Assembly (NCBI RefSeq): GCF_000337035.1
Contig: NZ_AOJL01000026.1
Span: forward strand, 1-64,000
DNA length: 64,000 nucleotides
Direction: 5' to 3'
Source: Halorubrum coriense DSM 10284
GTDB lineage: Archaea > Halobacteriota > Halobacteria > Halobacteriales > Haloferacaceae
Each line of letters opens with the position of its first letter. Positions within the stretch are counted from its first letter, which is position 1. The translations under genes and the position numbers were made by a program. The notes beneath the pieces were generated by a model that ran no database searches, was not told the origin of the DNA, and was given only the letters and a program-made list of their open reading frames with translations. Below, piece after piece: positions 8,264 to 17,080 of this stretch.

Positions 8264-9244
8264 TCAGTCCTGCTGTCGCTCATATGCTGCGAGTTGTTCG
8301 ATCCGCTCCTCTGTCGGCGGATGCGTTCGGAACAACCAACGTTCGAATCGGTATAGGCGTTGCCGAAGCCACCAGTACGACGGCTCCCTCTCTCCTTCCG
8401 GACCCAGCATTACCTTCTCCAACTCTTCGGGTTCGAGCGGAAGGATCGAGAGCGACGAAATTCCCGATGCCTCACGTAAGTCCTGATTTGGCGTGTCCGA
8501 AATGTTCCGGTCGAGCTTCGTGAGCGCAGTCGCAAGGACCGACGGTGACCCAGTGACCGCAACGGCAGCTCGATCTGCGGCCTGTTCTCGTGCCCTCGAG
8601 AGCCGGGCAGTCATCGCTTTTCCCGTTCCCCAGATGAGCGTCGAGATGAGTCCAAGTGGGACAATGACGATCGCAGCGCCCCCCGGATTTTCGATGTCCG
8701 CAAGTCGCGTCCCAAGTCCGCGAGCGAGGATGACGGGGAGTGATAGGGCCGTCATCACCATCGCATCTCGGTTTTTCACGTGTGCGAGTTCGTGAGCGAT
8801 GACTGCTTCGAGTTCGGCACGTCCGTCGATCGTGTCGAGCGTCCCACGGGAGAGGACGAGATGGACATTTTCCGGGCGGAATCCGACAGCGAGTGCTTCG
8901 GGTGTCTGTCGGTCCGAAAGCGCAATCGTCGGCACGGGGACGTCGAGTTGCGCCGCGACCCGGGTCACCAACTCGTACAGCTCGGGCTCGTCTTCCTCAT
9001 CGACGTGGGTGGCGTCAGCGATCCGTTCGATCGTGTCGACCTGTTTGTATTCGAGATAGCCGATCGTCACCACGGTCAACGTAGTGAGTCCTCCCGCAAA
9101 CGATGCCGCTGTAGAGACCTCAAGAGACGAAAGGATACCGTAGAGGACGGCCCAGACCCCGCAGAGAAACGCGATCGTGACAACCGCCATTCCAACGATG
9201 GTTAGGAGCATCTGAATCGGAAGCGACCACTGTCGGGAGGGCAT
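8264..9244 (-). CDS. htpX: M48 family metalloprotease HtpX
   Basis: A 326-residue membrane zinc protease of the HtpX/M48B family, which degrades misfolded membrane proteins. Two N-terminal transmembrane helices (about residues 12-65) are followed by the catalytic motif HELAH (HExxH) in 'AVIAHELAHVKNRDA', further hydrophobic helices, and the third zinc ligand Glu in 'RAREQAADRAAV'. I start at the ATG at 9244; the longer frame (9286) would add 14 polar residues ahead of the first helix. The C-terminal 'RTHPPTEERIEQL' segment is typical of the family. Confidence 0.93.
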   Translation of the reverse strand: MPSRQWSLPIQMLLTIVGMAVVTIAFLCGVWAVLYGILSSLEVSTAASFAGGLTTLTVVTIGYLEYKQVDTIERIADATHVDEEDEPELYELVTRVAAQLDVPVPTIALSDRQTPEALAVGFRPENVHLVLSRGTLDTIDGRAELEAVIAHELAHVKNRDAMVMTALSLPVILARGLGTRLADIENPGGAAIVIVPLGLISTLIWGTGKAMTARLSRAREQAADRAAVAVTGSPSVLATALTKLDRNISDTPNQDLREASGISSLSILPLEPEELEKVMLGPEGEREPSYWWLRQRLYRFERWLFRTHPPTEERIEQLAAYERQQD

Positions 9245-9462
9245 GAATTTCTGATTGTTTGAAACACAGTAGTAAGTTCTGGTCACTATGATTGTCTCCT
9301 ACCACACCCGTGGACCATAACTGCTCTACTGTACATTCTGGCTAATTTGGTGGTCTGTACGGAGGACACACCGATTGCTCAGTACAGATGAACTATATCA
9401 CATCCCGATAGATTCCCGTTCCGCTTCCAACACCTAATACAATAGACGTACAACACTCGTAT

Positions 9463-9831
9463 ATGCCGGTCGATTTCGAAACACATGAACCCGGAAATCC
9501 ACGTGTTGACCTGTCAGAGGGGACCAACACAAGGAAATTGATGGAGTGTTTGTTACAGTCACCGGGCGTTGGATACACACCAGCGGAATTGGCAGAGGAG
9601 ACAGGGGTACCGCGTGGGAGTATTGGGCCGACGCTCAACCGACTCGAAGCCGCGGGGCTGGTCCGTCACAAAGAACCGTATTGGGCAGCCGCAGAAGACG
9701 GTCGCATCGCAGCAGCAACGGCTTCTTTCCTTGGGGTCGAGACGACAGCCTCCACGTACAGTGGTGATTGGTACGCTGAGAATGATGGGTGGGATGAGGA
9801 GCTACCCGACCTGAACGACGAGGACCAGTAG
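9463..9831 (+). CDS. Winged-helix antitoxin-like regulator (partner of PemK/MazF toxin)
   Basis: A 122-residue protein of a haloarchaeal family whose genes stand immediately upstream of PemK/MazF-type toxins. The N-terminus (PVDFETHEPGNPRVDL) and the winged helix 'YTPAELAEETGVPRGSIGPTLNRLEAAGLVRHKEPYW' (written here in part; residues ~40-72) are characteristic. The C-terminal tail is acidic, as expected for toxin neutralisation. It probably represses its own operon and binds the toxin. The toxin frame begins 4 bases after this stop. Confidence 0.78.
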   Translation: MPVDFETHEPGNPRVDLSEGTNTRKLMECLLQSPGVGYTPAELAEETGVPRGSIGPTLNRLEAAGLVRHKEPYWAAAEDGRIAAATASFLGVETTASTYSGDWYAENDGWDEELPDLNDEDQ

Positions 9832-9835
9832 CAGA

Positions 9836-10164
9836 ATGGGGTTTCGCAAGGCGCTATCGTTATCGCAGAGGACCCGTTCGGAAACGGCCCAAAGCTCCCG
9901 TACCTGATCCTCTCGAACGATCAGGTCTCTTTCTACGGCCAAGAGTATGTTGCGGCAGTGATCACGACGACAGCTCGAACTGAGGCCGTTGAACTCACCG
10001 TCAACAGGCTCGAACGGGGACAGCTCCCCCGAACGTCCTACGTGTCTCCGTGGTCGGTTCTCACGCTCACGGATTGGATGATCACGAAACAACCCGCAGA
10101 AGCAACTGACGCGACCGTCGATGAGGTGCGGCAAGAGTTGGATACATATCTTCAGACCAGATAA
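9836..10164 (+). pseudogene. PemK/MazF family toxin, frameshifted at codon 2-3
   Basis: The frame ending at 10164 encodes a clear haloarchaeal PemK/MazF-like endoribonuclease: '...GVSQGAIVIAEDPFG', 'KLPYLILSN', 'EYVAAVITTT', 'SPWSVLTLTDW' and a helical C-terminus. It has no in-frame start. The natural ATG at 9836 is one base out of frame: ATG is followed by GGGG-less-one, and a fifth G in the run at 9838-9841 would give M-G-V-S-Q-G and restore the whole protein. So either a one-base loss has silenced the toxin, expression depends on slippage at the G-run, or the read has an error. A short product from GTG 9958 would lack the first strands. Confidence 0.65.
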
Positions 10165-10192
10165 TCAGTAGTTGGGCCGGTTACATATACAA

Positions 10193-10208
10193 GGCTCTGT
10201 TGAAATCC
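10193..10208 (+). repeat. GGCTCTGTTGAAATCC motif (possible insertion-sequence end)
   Basis: A short motif shared with 37669-37684 (same strand, GACTCTGTTGAAATAC), with 2815-2827 and, inverted, with 7026-7038. It looks like the end repeat of a haloarchaeal insertion sequence left behind as a solo footprint. No transposase lies next to it. Confidence 0.3.
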
Positions 10209-10258
10209 AAGAGAATTCAACCAATAGTATTTCAAAACTCGAATACGTATTTTATGAT

Positions 10259-10540
10259 ATGTATGACCTCACAGGCTTTCAGCGGGATCTGCTGTACGTA
10301 ATTGCTGGCCTCGATGACCCTCACGGACTCGCTATCAAAGACGATCTCGAAGACTACTATGAGAAGGAGATCCACCACGGACGTCTCTATCCGAATCTCG
10401 ACACGCTCGTTGAGAAGGGACTTGTCGAAAAAAGTCAGCGCGATCGACGGACCAACGAGTACACGACTACCCGCCGAGGAACTAGGGAGATCGAGGCCCG
10501 GGCTGAATGGGAAGCCGAGTACATTGATCACGGCGTCTGA
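10259..10540 (+). CDS. PadR family winged-helix regulator
   Basis: A 93-residue protein consisting of a PadR winged helix: 'TGFQRDLLYVIAGLDDPHGLAIKDDLEDYY' at residues ~5-34 (shown in part elsewhere), then the recognition element 'HHGRLYPNLDTLVEKGLVEK' and the wing. I start at the ATG at 10259, which gives the standard N-terminus; the frame is open 29 codons further upstream without family similarity. The same domain is embedded in the large regulator at 53651-56164, where it reads very similarly. The target is unknown. Confidence 0.8.
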   Translation: MYDLTGFQRDLLYVIAGLDDPHGLAIKDDLEDYYEKEIHHGRLYPNLDTLVEKGLVEKSQRDRRTNEYTTTRRGTREIEARAEWEAEYIDHGV

Positions 10541-10724
10541 GTGACCATCGACGAACAGTTGAAGCCGCTGATACTGATGAGTGGATTGACCCAACACAGG
10601 ACCCCGCAGCGATCACAGCAATACTCCGCCATCACTCATAGATCGGTATCTCTGTAGGACGGCGAAAAGGGCTCAACGTTTGTCAGAGCAGTTTGTTAAT
10701 CACTCTGGGCGACAAGTAGGATAT

Positions 10725-11360
10725 ATGAGATCGATTACAAAAACGATACTTGTTGGTGGTAGTGTGGTGCTTGCTGGCTGGGTTGGGTGGGGAATTTATT
10801 CGACTAAGAATACAGAATCAGTCCCATATGAGCAGCTACGAACGGTAAACGGGGCCGAGATTCGGCGTTATCCACAAACGATTCTTGTTGAAACGGCGGC
10901 ACCGAGCCAACGGATTGCATTTCAACGCCTCTTCGAGTACATTTCGGGAGCCAACCGTGGTGACGAGTCGATCTCGATGACGGCCCCTGTCGAAACCCAA
11001 TCAGGAGACTCAATTGCGATGACTGCGCCTGTTCGATCAGAGGCGACCGGGACTGACACTGAGACAATCCGGATGGCGTTCTATCTACCCTCCGAGTATA
11101 CGCCTGAAACGGCACCGGAACCGACGGACCCAGATGTTACACTCGTCACCGAACCACAGAAGACAGTCGCTGTGGATCAATTTTCGTGGTATGCCCCGGA
11201 GTGGCGGGTCGAACGACGGACAGAGAAACTGCTTGCTACGCTTGAAGATGAAGACATCGAACCGAAGGGCGATCCCTATCTCCTTCGGTATAACGACCCG
11301 CGGACACCGCCGTTTCTGCGACGAAATGAAGTTGCGGTAGAGGTCGTCGAAAGGGAGTGA
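10725..11360 (+). CDS. SOUL heme-binding family protein, membrane-anchored
   Basis: A 211-residue protein. One hydrophobic helix at residues ~5-25 (ILVGGSVVLAGWVGWGIY) is followed by a SOUL domain: 'VPYEQLRTVNGAEIRRYP', repeated 'SMTAPV' / 'AMTAPV' signatures, 'MAFYLPSEYTPETAP' and a C-terminal 'YNDPRTPPFLRRNEV'. SOUL proteins bind heme or tetrapyrroles, though in archaea their role is not established. The domain probably faces outside the membrane. The ATG at 10725 is preferred over the frame opening at 10680. Confidence 0.88.
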   Translation: MRSITKTILVGGSVVLAGWVGWGIYSTKNTESVPYEQLRTVNGAEIRRYPQTILVETAAPSQRIAFQRLFEYISGANRGDESISMTAPVETQSGDSIAMTAPVRSEATGTDTETIRMAFYLPSEYTPETAPEPTDPDVTLVTEPQKTVAVDQFSWYAPEWRVERRTEKLLATLEDEDIEPKGDPYLLRYNDPRTPPFLRRNEVAVEVVERE

Positions 11361-11433
11361 CGGTGAGTGATGTGAGAACGTTGCTCTGAACTGTACATTG
11401 AGGTGTGCGGGAAAGAGCGCGCACAGAGGTGGG

Positions 11434-11880
11434 TCACTGTACTGCCTCGTCAATGGCCCTGACGAGTTCCTCGGGACGTTGTGATCCAACGAGCACTACC
11501 CGCCCAGTTGTTCGTTCGATCCGAACCCCTCGGTCGCCACTAACGTTGTATGCAACCTTTCCGGGAGTCCAGCGGATCCCCCAGCCACCGAACTCCTGAA
11601 GGGGGCTGTACTGTGTGGACTCGTATCGCTCAATCTCTGACCACGGAACTCGACGGACTGATCGGTGAAGAGGCCACATTTTGAGATAGATCCCGTCGGC
11701 TCTCACTTCGGTCTCAAGACGAAGGCTGTAGAGGAGCAGAGCGACTGCGCCGACAACGACGAGCCCTCCCCATGAGATGGGCCCGAAGGCGATCATGAGC
11801 AGAGAGACACCTCCGAGAAGCACCCAGAGCCACGGCTGGCGAAACCGTTGTACTTCACGGAAACGTGGCTGCCCGTCCAT
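11434..11880 (-). CDS. Two-TM membrane protein with PH-like cytoplasmic domain
   Basis: A 148-residue protein with two adjacent hydrophobic helices (residues ~17-50: WLWVLLGGVSLLMIAFG and GLVVVGAVALLLYSL) followed by a soluble beta-rich part: 'EVRADGIYLKMWPL', 'VPWSEIERYE', 'GVRIERTTGRVVLVGS'. The last part has the shape of a bacterial PH-like domain. It resembles haloarchaeal DUF6141-type proteins. No function is known. It converges on the SOUL gene with a 73-base gap. Confidence 0.65.
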   Translation of the reverse strand: MDGQPRFREVQRFRQPWLWVLLGGVSLLMIAFGPISWGGLVVVGAVALLLYSLRLETEVRADGIYLKMWPLHRSVRRVPWSEIERYESTQYSPLQEFGGWGIRWTPGKVAYNVSGDRGVRIERTTGRVVLVGSQRPEELVRAIDEAVQ

Positions 11881-12088
11881 GAGTGAGATGATCGAAATCG
11901 TCCCTACTCGCTATTAGATTCTCCGGACAGCCGACTAACCATGCTGACACGCACGTTGGATCTCGCACGGCTATCGGAACCCTCGTTGAGTTGTGCGACT
12001 CTCAGAGATTACGGGTCCGTTCACGTTGAGTGGGGAGTCCATTCTGCTGGCACCGACTCTTAAGCTACGTCAGATCGAAAGACTACGT

Positions 12089-12481
12089 ATGCTACGGCAG
12101 TTTCTCGGTGCGCTCGGCATTCTCACGACGCTCGTTCCGGATCGGATCGTGGACGTATTCGAGGCGATTGCGGTCGAGAACCCTGACGAAAACACCGTCC
12201 ACTCGTGGTTTGGTCCCCTGATTCGGGCGGAAGGAGTCGTCATTACGTTCGCCGCGCTCCGTGGCGGCCGCCCCTACGCGTGGCTGATGAATGTCACCGG
12301 AATCTTTGGTGCCGTCTTGCTTTTCATCCCGCGAGTGTACGAGCAAATCGCCGGGCCGCTCGTGTACGAAGACCCTGAGTCAGTGGAGTGGAACGAACAC
12401 CTCACCGACGGTGTCCGCGTGATCGGCGCTGTGTACGTGCTCCTCGCGCTTTTTGACCGTCGGCGTCGAAACGGGTCATGA
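12089..12481 (+). CDS. Small multi-pass membrane protein
   Basis: A 130-residue protein from the ATG at 12089, with three or four hydrophobic stretches: 'FLGALGILTTLVP', 'LIRAEGVVITFAAL', 'AWLMNVTGIFGAVLLFIPRVY' and 'VRVIGAVYVLLALF'. No enzymatic motif is present. The stop overlaps the start of the SDR gene by 4 bases (ATGA), so the two are co-translated. An upstream in-frame ATG at 11993 would add 32 polar residues and is less likely. Haloarchaeal conserved hypothetical. Confidence 0.6.
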   Translation: MLRQFLGALGILTTLVPDRIVDVFEAIAVENPDENTVHSWFGPLIRAEGVVITFAALRGGRPYAWLMNVTGIFGAVLLFIPRVYEQIAGPLVYEDPESVEWNEHLTDGVRVIGAVYVLLALFDRRRRNGS

Positions 12482-13365
12482 CCGATGAGCTCTCCGACCG
12501 CACGATCCTTCTCACCGGCGGAACGAGCGGGTTCGGACGGGTGGCAGCGGTTGACCTCGCAGACCGAGGGGCGACTGTCGCAGTCGTCGGCCGCGGCGAG
12601 TCGAAGGGAGCCACTCTCGTAGAACAGTCCGGTGACCTTGCCGGAACGATCACGTTCCATCAGGCCGATCTCGCGTCTCAATCCACCGTCCGATCCCTCG
12701 CAGCAACCGTGAAACAGGAGTACGAGCGTATCGACGTACTCGCTCACAACGCCGGACTCTCGGCCGGGTCACGGCGTGAGAGTCCGGACGGAATCGAACT
12801 CACGCTCGCGGTGAACCACTTGGCTCCCTACCTCCTGACATATGAATTGCTCGAGCATCTCCGTGACGCACCCAATCCGCGTGTTGTCATTACCGCCTCA
12901 GACATTCATCGACGGGCGACACTCGATTTCGACGACCTACAACTGACGGATGGGTACGACTCACTCGACGCGTATGCCCGCTCGAAGCTGGCGAACATCG
13001 CGTTCACGGTCGAACTTGCTGACCGGCTCCCGGACGACGCCGCAGTCACGGTCAACTGCGTCCATCCGGGATTCATTCCGTCGACGGGCCTGTTCCGTGA
13101 GGCATCGCTCCGAACGCGGCTCCTGGTTCGGATCGCTGGGCTGGTTCCGGGTGTCGGCACCTCAAAGCAGGCGGCCGCCGAACGCCTCCAAACACTTCTC
13201 GTAGACCCTCGGTATGGCACCGTAAGTGGCCAATACGTCGGCAACGATGGTCCCGAAGACCCCGCGCCCGAGGCGACGAACCAAGCGGTTCGACGACGCC
13301 TCTGGCAGATGAGTGCCGAGTTGGTCGACATCACTCCTGACTGGCCGGCGTCGACCGCGAACTAG
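12478..13365 (+). CDS. Short-chain dehydrogenase/reductase (retinol dehydrogenase-like)
   Basis: A 295-residue classical SDR. The nucleotide-binding motif is 'LLTGGTSGFGRVAA' (TGxxxGxG) near residues 10-23. 'AHNAGL' corresponds to the NAG motif. The catalytic Ser lies in 'VVITASDIHR' and the Tyr-x3-Lys in 'DAYARSKLAN'. 'VNCVHPGFIPS' is the PG motif. The layout matches the WWOX/retinol-dehydrogenase-like group of NAD(P)-dependent oxidoreductases. The substrate is unknown. It is coupled to the small membrane protein upstream. Confidence 0.88.
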   Translation: MTDELSDRTILLTGGTSGFGRVAAVDLADRGATVAVVGRGESKGATLVEQSGDLAGTITFHQADLASQSTVRSLAATVKQEYERIDVLAHNAGLSAGSRRESPDGIELTLAVNHLAPYLLTYELLEHLRDAPNPRVVITASDIHRRATLDFDDLQLTDGYDSLDAYARSKLANIAFTVELADRLPDDAAVTVNCVHPGFIPSTGLFREASLRTRLLVRIAGLVPGVGTSKQAAAERLQTLLVDPRYGTVSGQYVGNDGPEDPAPEATNQAVRRRLWQMSAELVDITPDWPASTAN

Positions 13366-13552
13366 CAACTGGTAGCATGCTTTCTCCCTGTCTCTGCCGT
13401 ATCTGTCCTTCTTAGCGGAGCATCGCTCGCGGGACTGTCTGGGCGCACGCTGAGTCGTTCTCGCAGGGACTGCCAAAATTTGTTCGAGCAGATGCTATCA
13501 GCCATCAGCTAAGACACAGTCTGTTGTTCTCCGGCTGTCCTAATGGGTACAA

Positions 13553-13741
13553 CTAGTGAGAGTCAGGTTCGTCCGTCTCAGCCCGTCCGTGTCGTCTATC
13601 GATCTCATCGAGCATGTCGAGCGTTTTGCGAATTGATGCTCGAACTGCATCGCTTCGATTGACGAATTTTCCGTCGTCACCGACGTGTTCGTCGAGGTCA
13701 TCAAGCAATTCCTGTGGAATCTCGACGCTGACCTTCGGCAT
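13553..13741 (-). CDS. Ribbon-helix-helix (CopG-like) DNA-binding protein
   Basis: A 62-residue protein starting 'MPKVSVEIPQELLDDLDEHV' with the ribbon strand, then 'NRSDAVRASIRKTLDML', the second helix pair of the RHH fold. It is the size of a typical antitoxin or plasmid-type repressor, but no toxin gene is adjacent. A decayed copy of its first part and upstream DNA lies at 31130-31213, also just left of a queC fragment. That suggests the gene belongs to the repeated unit bounded by queC ends. The start at 13741 gives the family N-terminus. Confidence 0.75.
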   Translation of the reverse strand: MPKVSVEIPQELLDDLDEHVGDDGKFVNRSDAVRASIRKTLDMLDEIDRRHGRAETDEPDSH

Positions 13742-13932
13742 ACGCTCGTATTCGTAGAGGAATATCTTCAGCGTGTCGCACAACACACCGGACCAGCCAC
13801 CTGATTTCGATATGACCTACTTGCTGTGAACGGCGGAGTATATCTGAACTGGCGGAGTACGGGAACCACTACTAGAGTTGCGCACTCGATCGGTTCCTGA
13901 GATATAGTCTTCAGAGAGAATTCAAGCGAAGA

Positions 13933-14313
13933 GTGGAACACACATTTTTAATCGCTACTACACACGATGATCAGGTACACCTTATGCCCGAAAGTGAAAC
14001 TGAGGACCTCGACTACTACCCTTCAGGGTGGAGTGAAGAGATTCACGATGAATACTACATCGAGTGGATTCTCGATGACGATCAGACAATTTTCGTCCGT
14101 CTTGACGGGACGATGGGCGACGGGCAGTATTCCGTAACTCCAATCACTGGGGTGAACGCAGAGGGCGAGGAATTCGTCACAAAACCACTGTCCGGGCTGT
14201 CACGAACTGGCGCGTTCGACGTCGCAGCGACACTCATCTATGCCATGAACGGGGTTGCGGGGCGGCTCAACGGCGAGGCTGAGTTTACCGGTGACATCAG
14301 CGACGAATCTTAA
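13933..14313 (+). CDS. Acidic hypothetical protein
   Basis: A 126-residue acidic protein with a GTG start. The sequence is rich in beta-strand-like segments (TFLIATTHDDQVHLM, YYIEWILDDDQTIFVRLDG) and ends in a small helix. No family is recognised. It lies between the RHH gene and the shortest queC fragment, and its stop is 48 bases from that fragment. Codon use fits a real haloarchaeal gene. Confidence 0.5.
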   Translation: MEHTFLIATTHDDQVHLMPESETEDLDYYPSGWSEEIHDEYYIEWILDDDQTIFVRLDGTMGDGQYSVTPITGVNAEGEEFVTKPLSGLSRTGAFDVAATLIYAMNGVAGRLNGEAEFTGDISDES

Positions 14314-14360
14314 TTTCGACAGATTGGACTACTCTGTTTGACGCTGGGTGAACAGACGTG

Positions 14361-14417
14361 TCACGAGAACTCCGGCCGCTCAGTATACGCAATCGGGTCA
14401 TGTGACCCAGCATTCTG
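14361..14417 (-). pseudogene. queC 3'-end fragment 1 (~19 codons)
   Basis: Reading the minus strand, the last ~19 codons of queC are recognisable: 'NAGSHDPIAYTERPEFS' followed by TGA, against '[17 protein letters not shown]' in the complete gene at 34797-35486. Similarity begins at the stop codon and breaks off abruptly after ~57 bases. It is the shortest of four such fragments and marks the left edge of the repeated array. Confidence 0.8.
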
Positions 14418-14600
14418 CTCTGTTAAATCTACAGCAGGCATCGGATCGTGGCACGATGCGGTCGGTGCAGTATCTCTATCGAGAGAATTCTGAGAATTAA
14501 CCTCCTCCACGCGCTGAAGCGCGAGGCTTTCTCTTCGACTTTCCCAAAGAGTGTATCCGAAGACCGAATCTCAGCAGAGCTAAAAGATAAATCGATCTTA

Positions 14601-15038
14601 TTACCGATCGAAGAGTTGATCGGGTTCTCTCGAAAGGTCAAGGATTAATTCTACGTTCGGGTGTTCCACTGGCGGACGTCTTTCAGATGTTATCCCATGA
14701 CCATCTTCTACCCAGTCTCTGTACTCATCTTCAGTCATGTGTTCACGGTGATTAAATGTAGTTCCCCAGATGAGATCTCCGCGACAAGGCCTTGCAAAAA
14801 CCGTCATACCAGACGGTAAATCAGATGGTTCGTCGAGAAAATCAGCGAGTTTAGTAATATCTTCCTGTAAGATGATGAGTGAATCAAATGACGCAAACCC
14901 ATCTATTCTCTCTTGAACGATATCGTCAGTTAATTCATAAGTCCGGAAGATGTGAGGTTTGCGTTCCACCTTGACAAGGGGGATGCGATTATCGTCTAAG
15001 GCCTGTACTATTGTTTCGATTTCGTGGTTCGCTGTCAT
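14601..15038 (-). CDS. Hypothetical protein
   Basis: A 145-residue acidic protein with no recognised domain. An N-terminal helix (NHEIETIVQALDDNRIPLVKV) is followed by 'FDSLIILQEDITKLADFL' and 'VFARPCRGDLIWGTTF'. The start lies 5 bases after the stop of a tiny open frame with a strong Shine-Dalgarno sequence (15044-15103), so its translation may be coupled to that leader. It is cargo of the first queC-bounded module. Confidence 0.5.
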   Translation of the reverse strand: MTANHEIETIVQALDDNRIPLVKVERKPHIFRTYELTDDIVQERIDGFASFDSLIILQEDITKLADFLDEPSDLPSGMTVFARPCRGDLIWGTTFNHREHMTEDEYRDWVEDGHGITSERRPPVEHPNVELILDLSREPDQLFDR

Positions 15039-15043
15039 TGTGA

Positions 15044-15103
15044 TTATTCTGTGAGTTGATCGGCTAACTGTTCTTGTCGCCTATTGTGTCGTTGGTGGCC
15101 CAT
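15044..15103 (-). CDS. Tiny 19-aa leader ORF with canonical Shine-Dalgarno
   Basis: On the minus strand an AGGAGGTG at 15118-15111 lies 7 bases before an ATG at 15103 that opens a 19-codon frame (MGHQRHNRRQEQLADQLTE, basic then acidic), closed by TAA. The next gene's ATG follows 5 bases later. A strong Shine-Dalgarno is uncommon in haloarchaea, where many genes are leaderless, so it supports real initiation here. It could be a coupling peptide or the remnant N-terminus of a larger gene. Confidence 0.4.
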   Translation of the reverse strand: MGHQRHNRRQEQLADQLTE

Positions 15104-15401
15104 TACATCGCACCTCCTGAAATTACCCAATCACGTATAAACCCTTGACCCGGAATACCCTGATTTACGACTATAGAGGGCCTGAAACTCCCGAATTCTG
15201 ATTCATGGGATGGACGTCCGACTGAGAGCACGACCATATCGCATTTTCTTCGTCGCTGAGCACTGATTCTTAGTTGGGTGTACTATGGTCTGACTGTGTG
15301 TCGGATTCTGTTCAGTAGTGACGAGTAAGTCCGAACCATTAGAAACGTCTCACCGCAACTGAGTAGGAACTTTGAGGGGGATATGCGGAGAGTAGAGATT
15401 C
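15104..15401. other. Intergenic region
   Basis: Divergent spacer between the leader ORF and the next plus-strand gene. Apart from the Shine-Dalgarno at 15111-15118 nothing specific is recognised. Confidence 0.4.
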
Positions 15402-15686
15402 ATGAGTCCGACCGTCCAAGAACTTCAAAATACGATTCGAGTGGCGACTGGCCGCTTCGAACGGGAAATCAAGGCGTCGTTCACGAAGGAGGAACTCCAA
15501 GCGATTTGTGAGGCACTCGGAGTTGGTGTCGACGAGGGTGGGCGGTCATCAACACCACAGATGCGCCAGCTCATCCGGGCGCACATCGGTATCGCAGAGT
15601 CGAGGGAGGCGGCCGACGACTCCACCTTCCGGAAGGCTGATCTCCAAGCGATCGCTGACGGAGTCGGAGCGACGTCCGAGTCGTAG
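15402..15686 (+). CDS. Small protein with two SAP/HeH-like repeats
   Basis: A 94-residue protein with an internal duplication: 'SFTKEELQAICEALGVGV' near residues 26-43 and 'TFRKADLQAIADGVGA' near 74-89. Both read like the helix-extended-loop-helix (SAP/HeH-type) motif of nucleic-acid-binding proteins. It is otherwise unassigned. It lies in the first queC-bounded module. Confidence 0.5.
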   Translation: MSPTVQELQNTIRVATGRFEREIKASFTKEELQAICEALGVGVDEGGRSSTPQMRQLIRAHIGIAESREAADDSTFRKADLQAIADGVGATSES

Positions 15687-15974
15687 CCGCTAGTTGCCCA
15701 GTCAATCTGGCTACTGCTGTTTACGACCTGACTCTCTGAGTGGGATTGGCTTCTCTTGACCGATTCACATTCTGTATCTCACACAAAAGCACCAATCCAA
15801 TCTGTTCGGTTTATCAGCGGAACATTCGCACACCTCAGCGATTGGCCGTTTCAGATGAGAGACTCTATTTGAAGAGCCGGATTTCAATTGTGCCCACTAG
15901 ATCGACCAGCGTGATACTGACACGCAGCGTCGGACCAGAAGTTCAGGTGCTGTCAAATCGAATCGTCTAGGAGG

Positions 15975-16706
15975 TTACTCTGTGAGTGTCACCTCCGCAC
16001 CGTATTCCATACACGCGGTTTGACGGTCGCGGTGTGTGGCGACCTCGTCGTACAATGCTTCCCTACAGATGTCCCGAATTGCTGTCTCCACGTCTTCATT
16101 TACCTCGTTGTGGACGTGCTCGTCGATGAACTGCGTCGCTACCTGTTCTGCCTGAAGATAGATCTCTTCCTCCCCATATACGGTCCACGCAGTGCGTCCG
16201 GTCCACCCAGCAAGCCCTTCGTAAAGTCGTTCCCTGACGACGTGGTCCGCTGCGGTTTCCCACGCTGTTATGAGGTTGTCCGCGACCTCCGAGTTATACT
16301 GAACCAGGGTAGTGAACGGTTTCACAGGTCGCCCGACCGTTTCATGGCAGTCGATCGCGTCAAGTGCTTTATGAGTGATCCGTTCAGCAACATAGTCCCC
16401 GGACAGTTCCAAGATCTCCATCTCAAGGGTTTCGCCGTAATCTGTGACTGTGAGCCCAGCTTCGCCACCAGCTTCAGACCACGTCCGAACCGCAATCCAC
16501 CCCTCACCAGTTTTGATGAGGTGATTAGTTACCTTCCGATCTGAATCATAATCATGGTTGTGAGCACGAACCGAGATGGCACAATTCGTTGTTGGGTCAT
16601 CGTGTCTGAGCGCCTCTCTGGCTTTGGCTTCAATTGTTTCGAAGCGGCCGCTATATTCATCGCTCTGGTCACCACTGTCGTCGGTTGACGTATGTTGTTG
16701 TGTCAT
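15975..16706 (-). CDS. Hypothetical protein
   Basis: A 243-residue acidic protein. A ~40-residue disordered N-terminus (TQQHTSTDDSGDQSDEYSG) precedes a mixed alpha/beta body with 'GWIAVRTWSEAGGEAGLTVTDYG' and a helical C-terminus rich in His, Glu and Asp. No motif is recognised. The length and codon pattern support a real gene. It is transcribed toward the SAP-like gene. Confidence 0.5.
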   Translation of the reverse strand: MTQQHTSTDDSGDQSDEYSGRFETIEAKAREALRHDDPTTNCAISVRAHNHDYDSDRKVTNHLIKTGEGWIAVRTWSEAGGEAGLTVTDYGETLEMEILELSGDYVAERITHKALDAIDCHETVGRPVKPFTTLVQYNSEVADNLITAWETAADHVVRERLYEGLAGWTGRTAWTVYGEEEIYLQAEQVATQFIDEHVHNEVNEDVETAIRDICREALYDEVATHRDRQTACMEYGAEVTLTE

Positions 16707-17080
16707 TGGTATCGCGTGCTAATCGCTTTCCGCACCGCAAGCACGCGACGTCCGATGACGCGCTGGCCCCGCGTCAGCAAAGGACTATGATACCAGGATT
16801 TTGGGTATCGGGTGAGCTTGCCAGAGATTCCTAAGCATCGTCAGAATACAGATGCATGAGTTTTCTCGGGCGTCGCATGTCTATGACTCTGATTCACATG
16901 CTTAAAAACCCTCGTCGTCCCCTCTTTTTGAACTCTCGCTCGTCAGAATGTACGTAGGACGACAGGCAAACAGTTGCTGGTCAGTCTGAGCGCAAGGAAA
17001 CACACGAGACCCCTGTACGGTAACGGGCCCAAACACCCAGACATGAATGCTTTTGCGTGGGGTTTGAGAACTCACGTGCC
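16707..17080. other. Intergenic region
   Basis: Divergent spacer of about 370 bases. No gene or structured element is recognised. Confidence 0.4.

Noticed and set aside
10541..10640. Coding-like stretch after the PadR gene (VEAADTDEWIDPTQDPAAI type)
   Set aside because: Open only ~30 codons and without a start in the right frame. Perhaps the tail of a lost gene, but not supportable as a feature.
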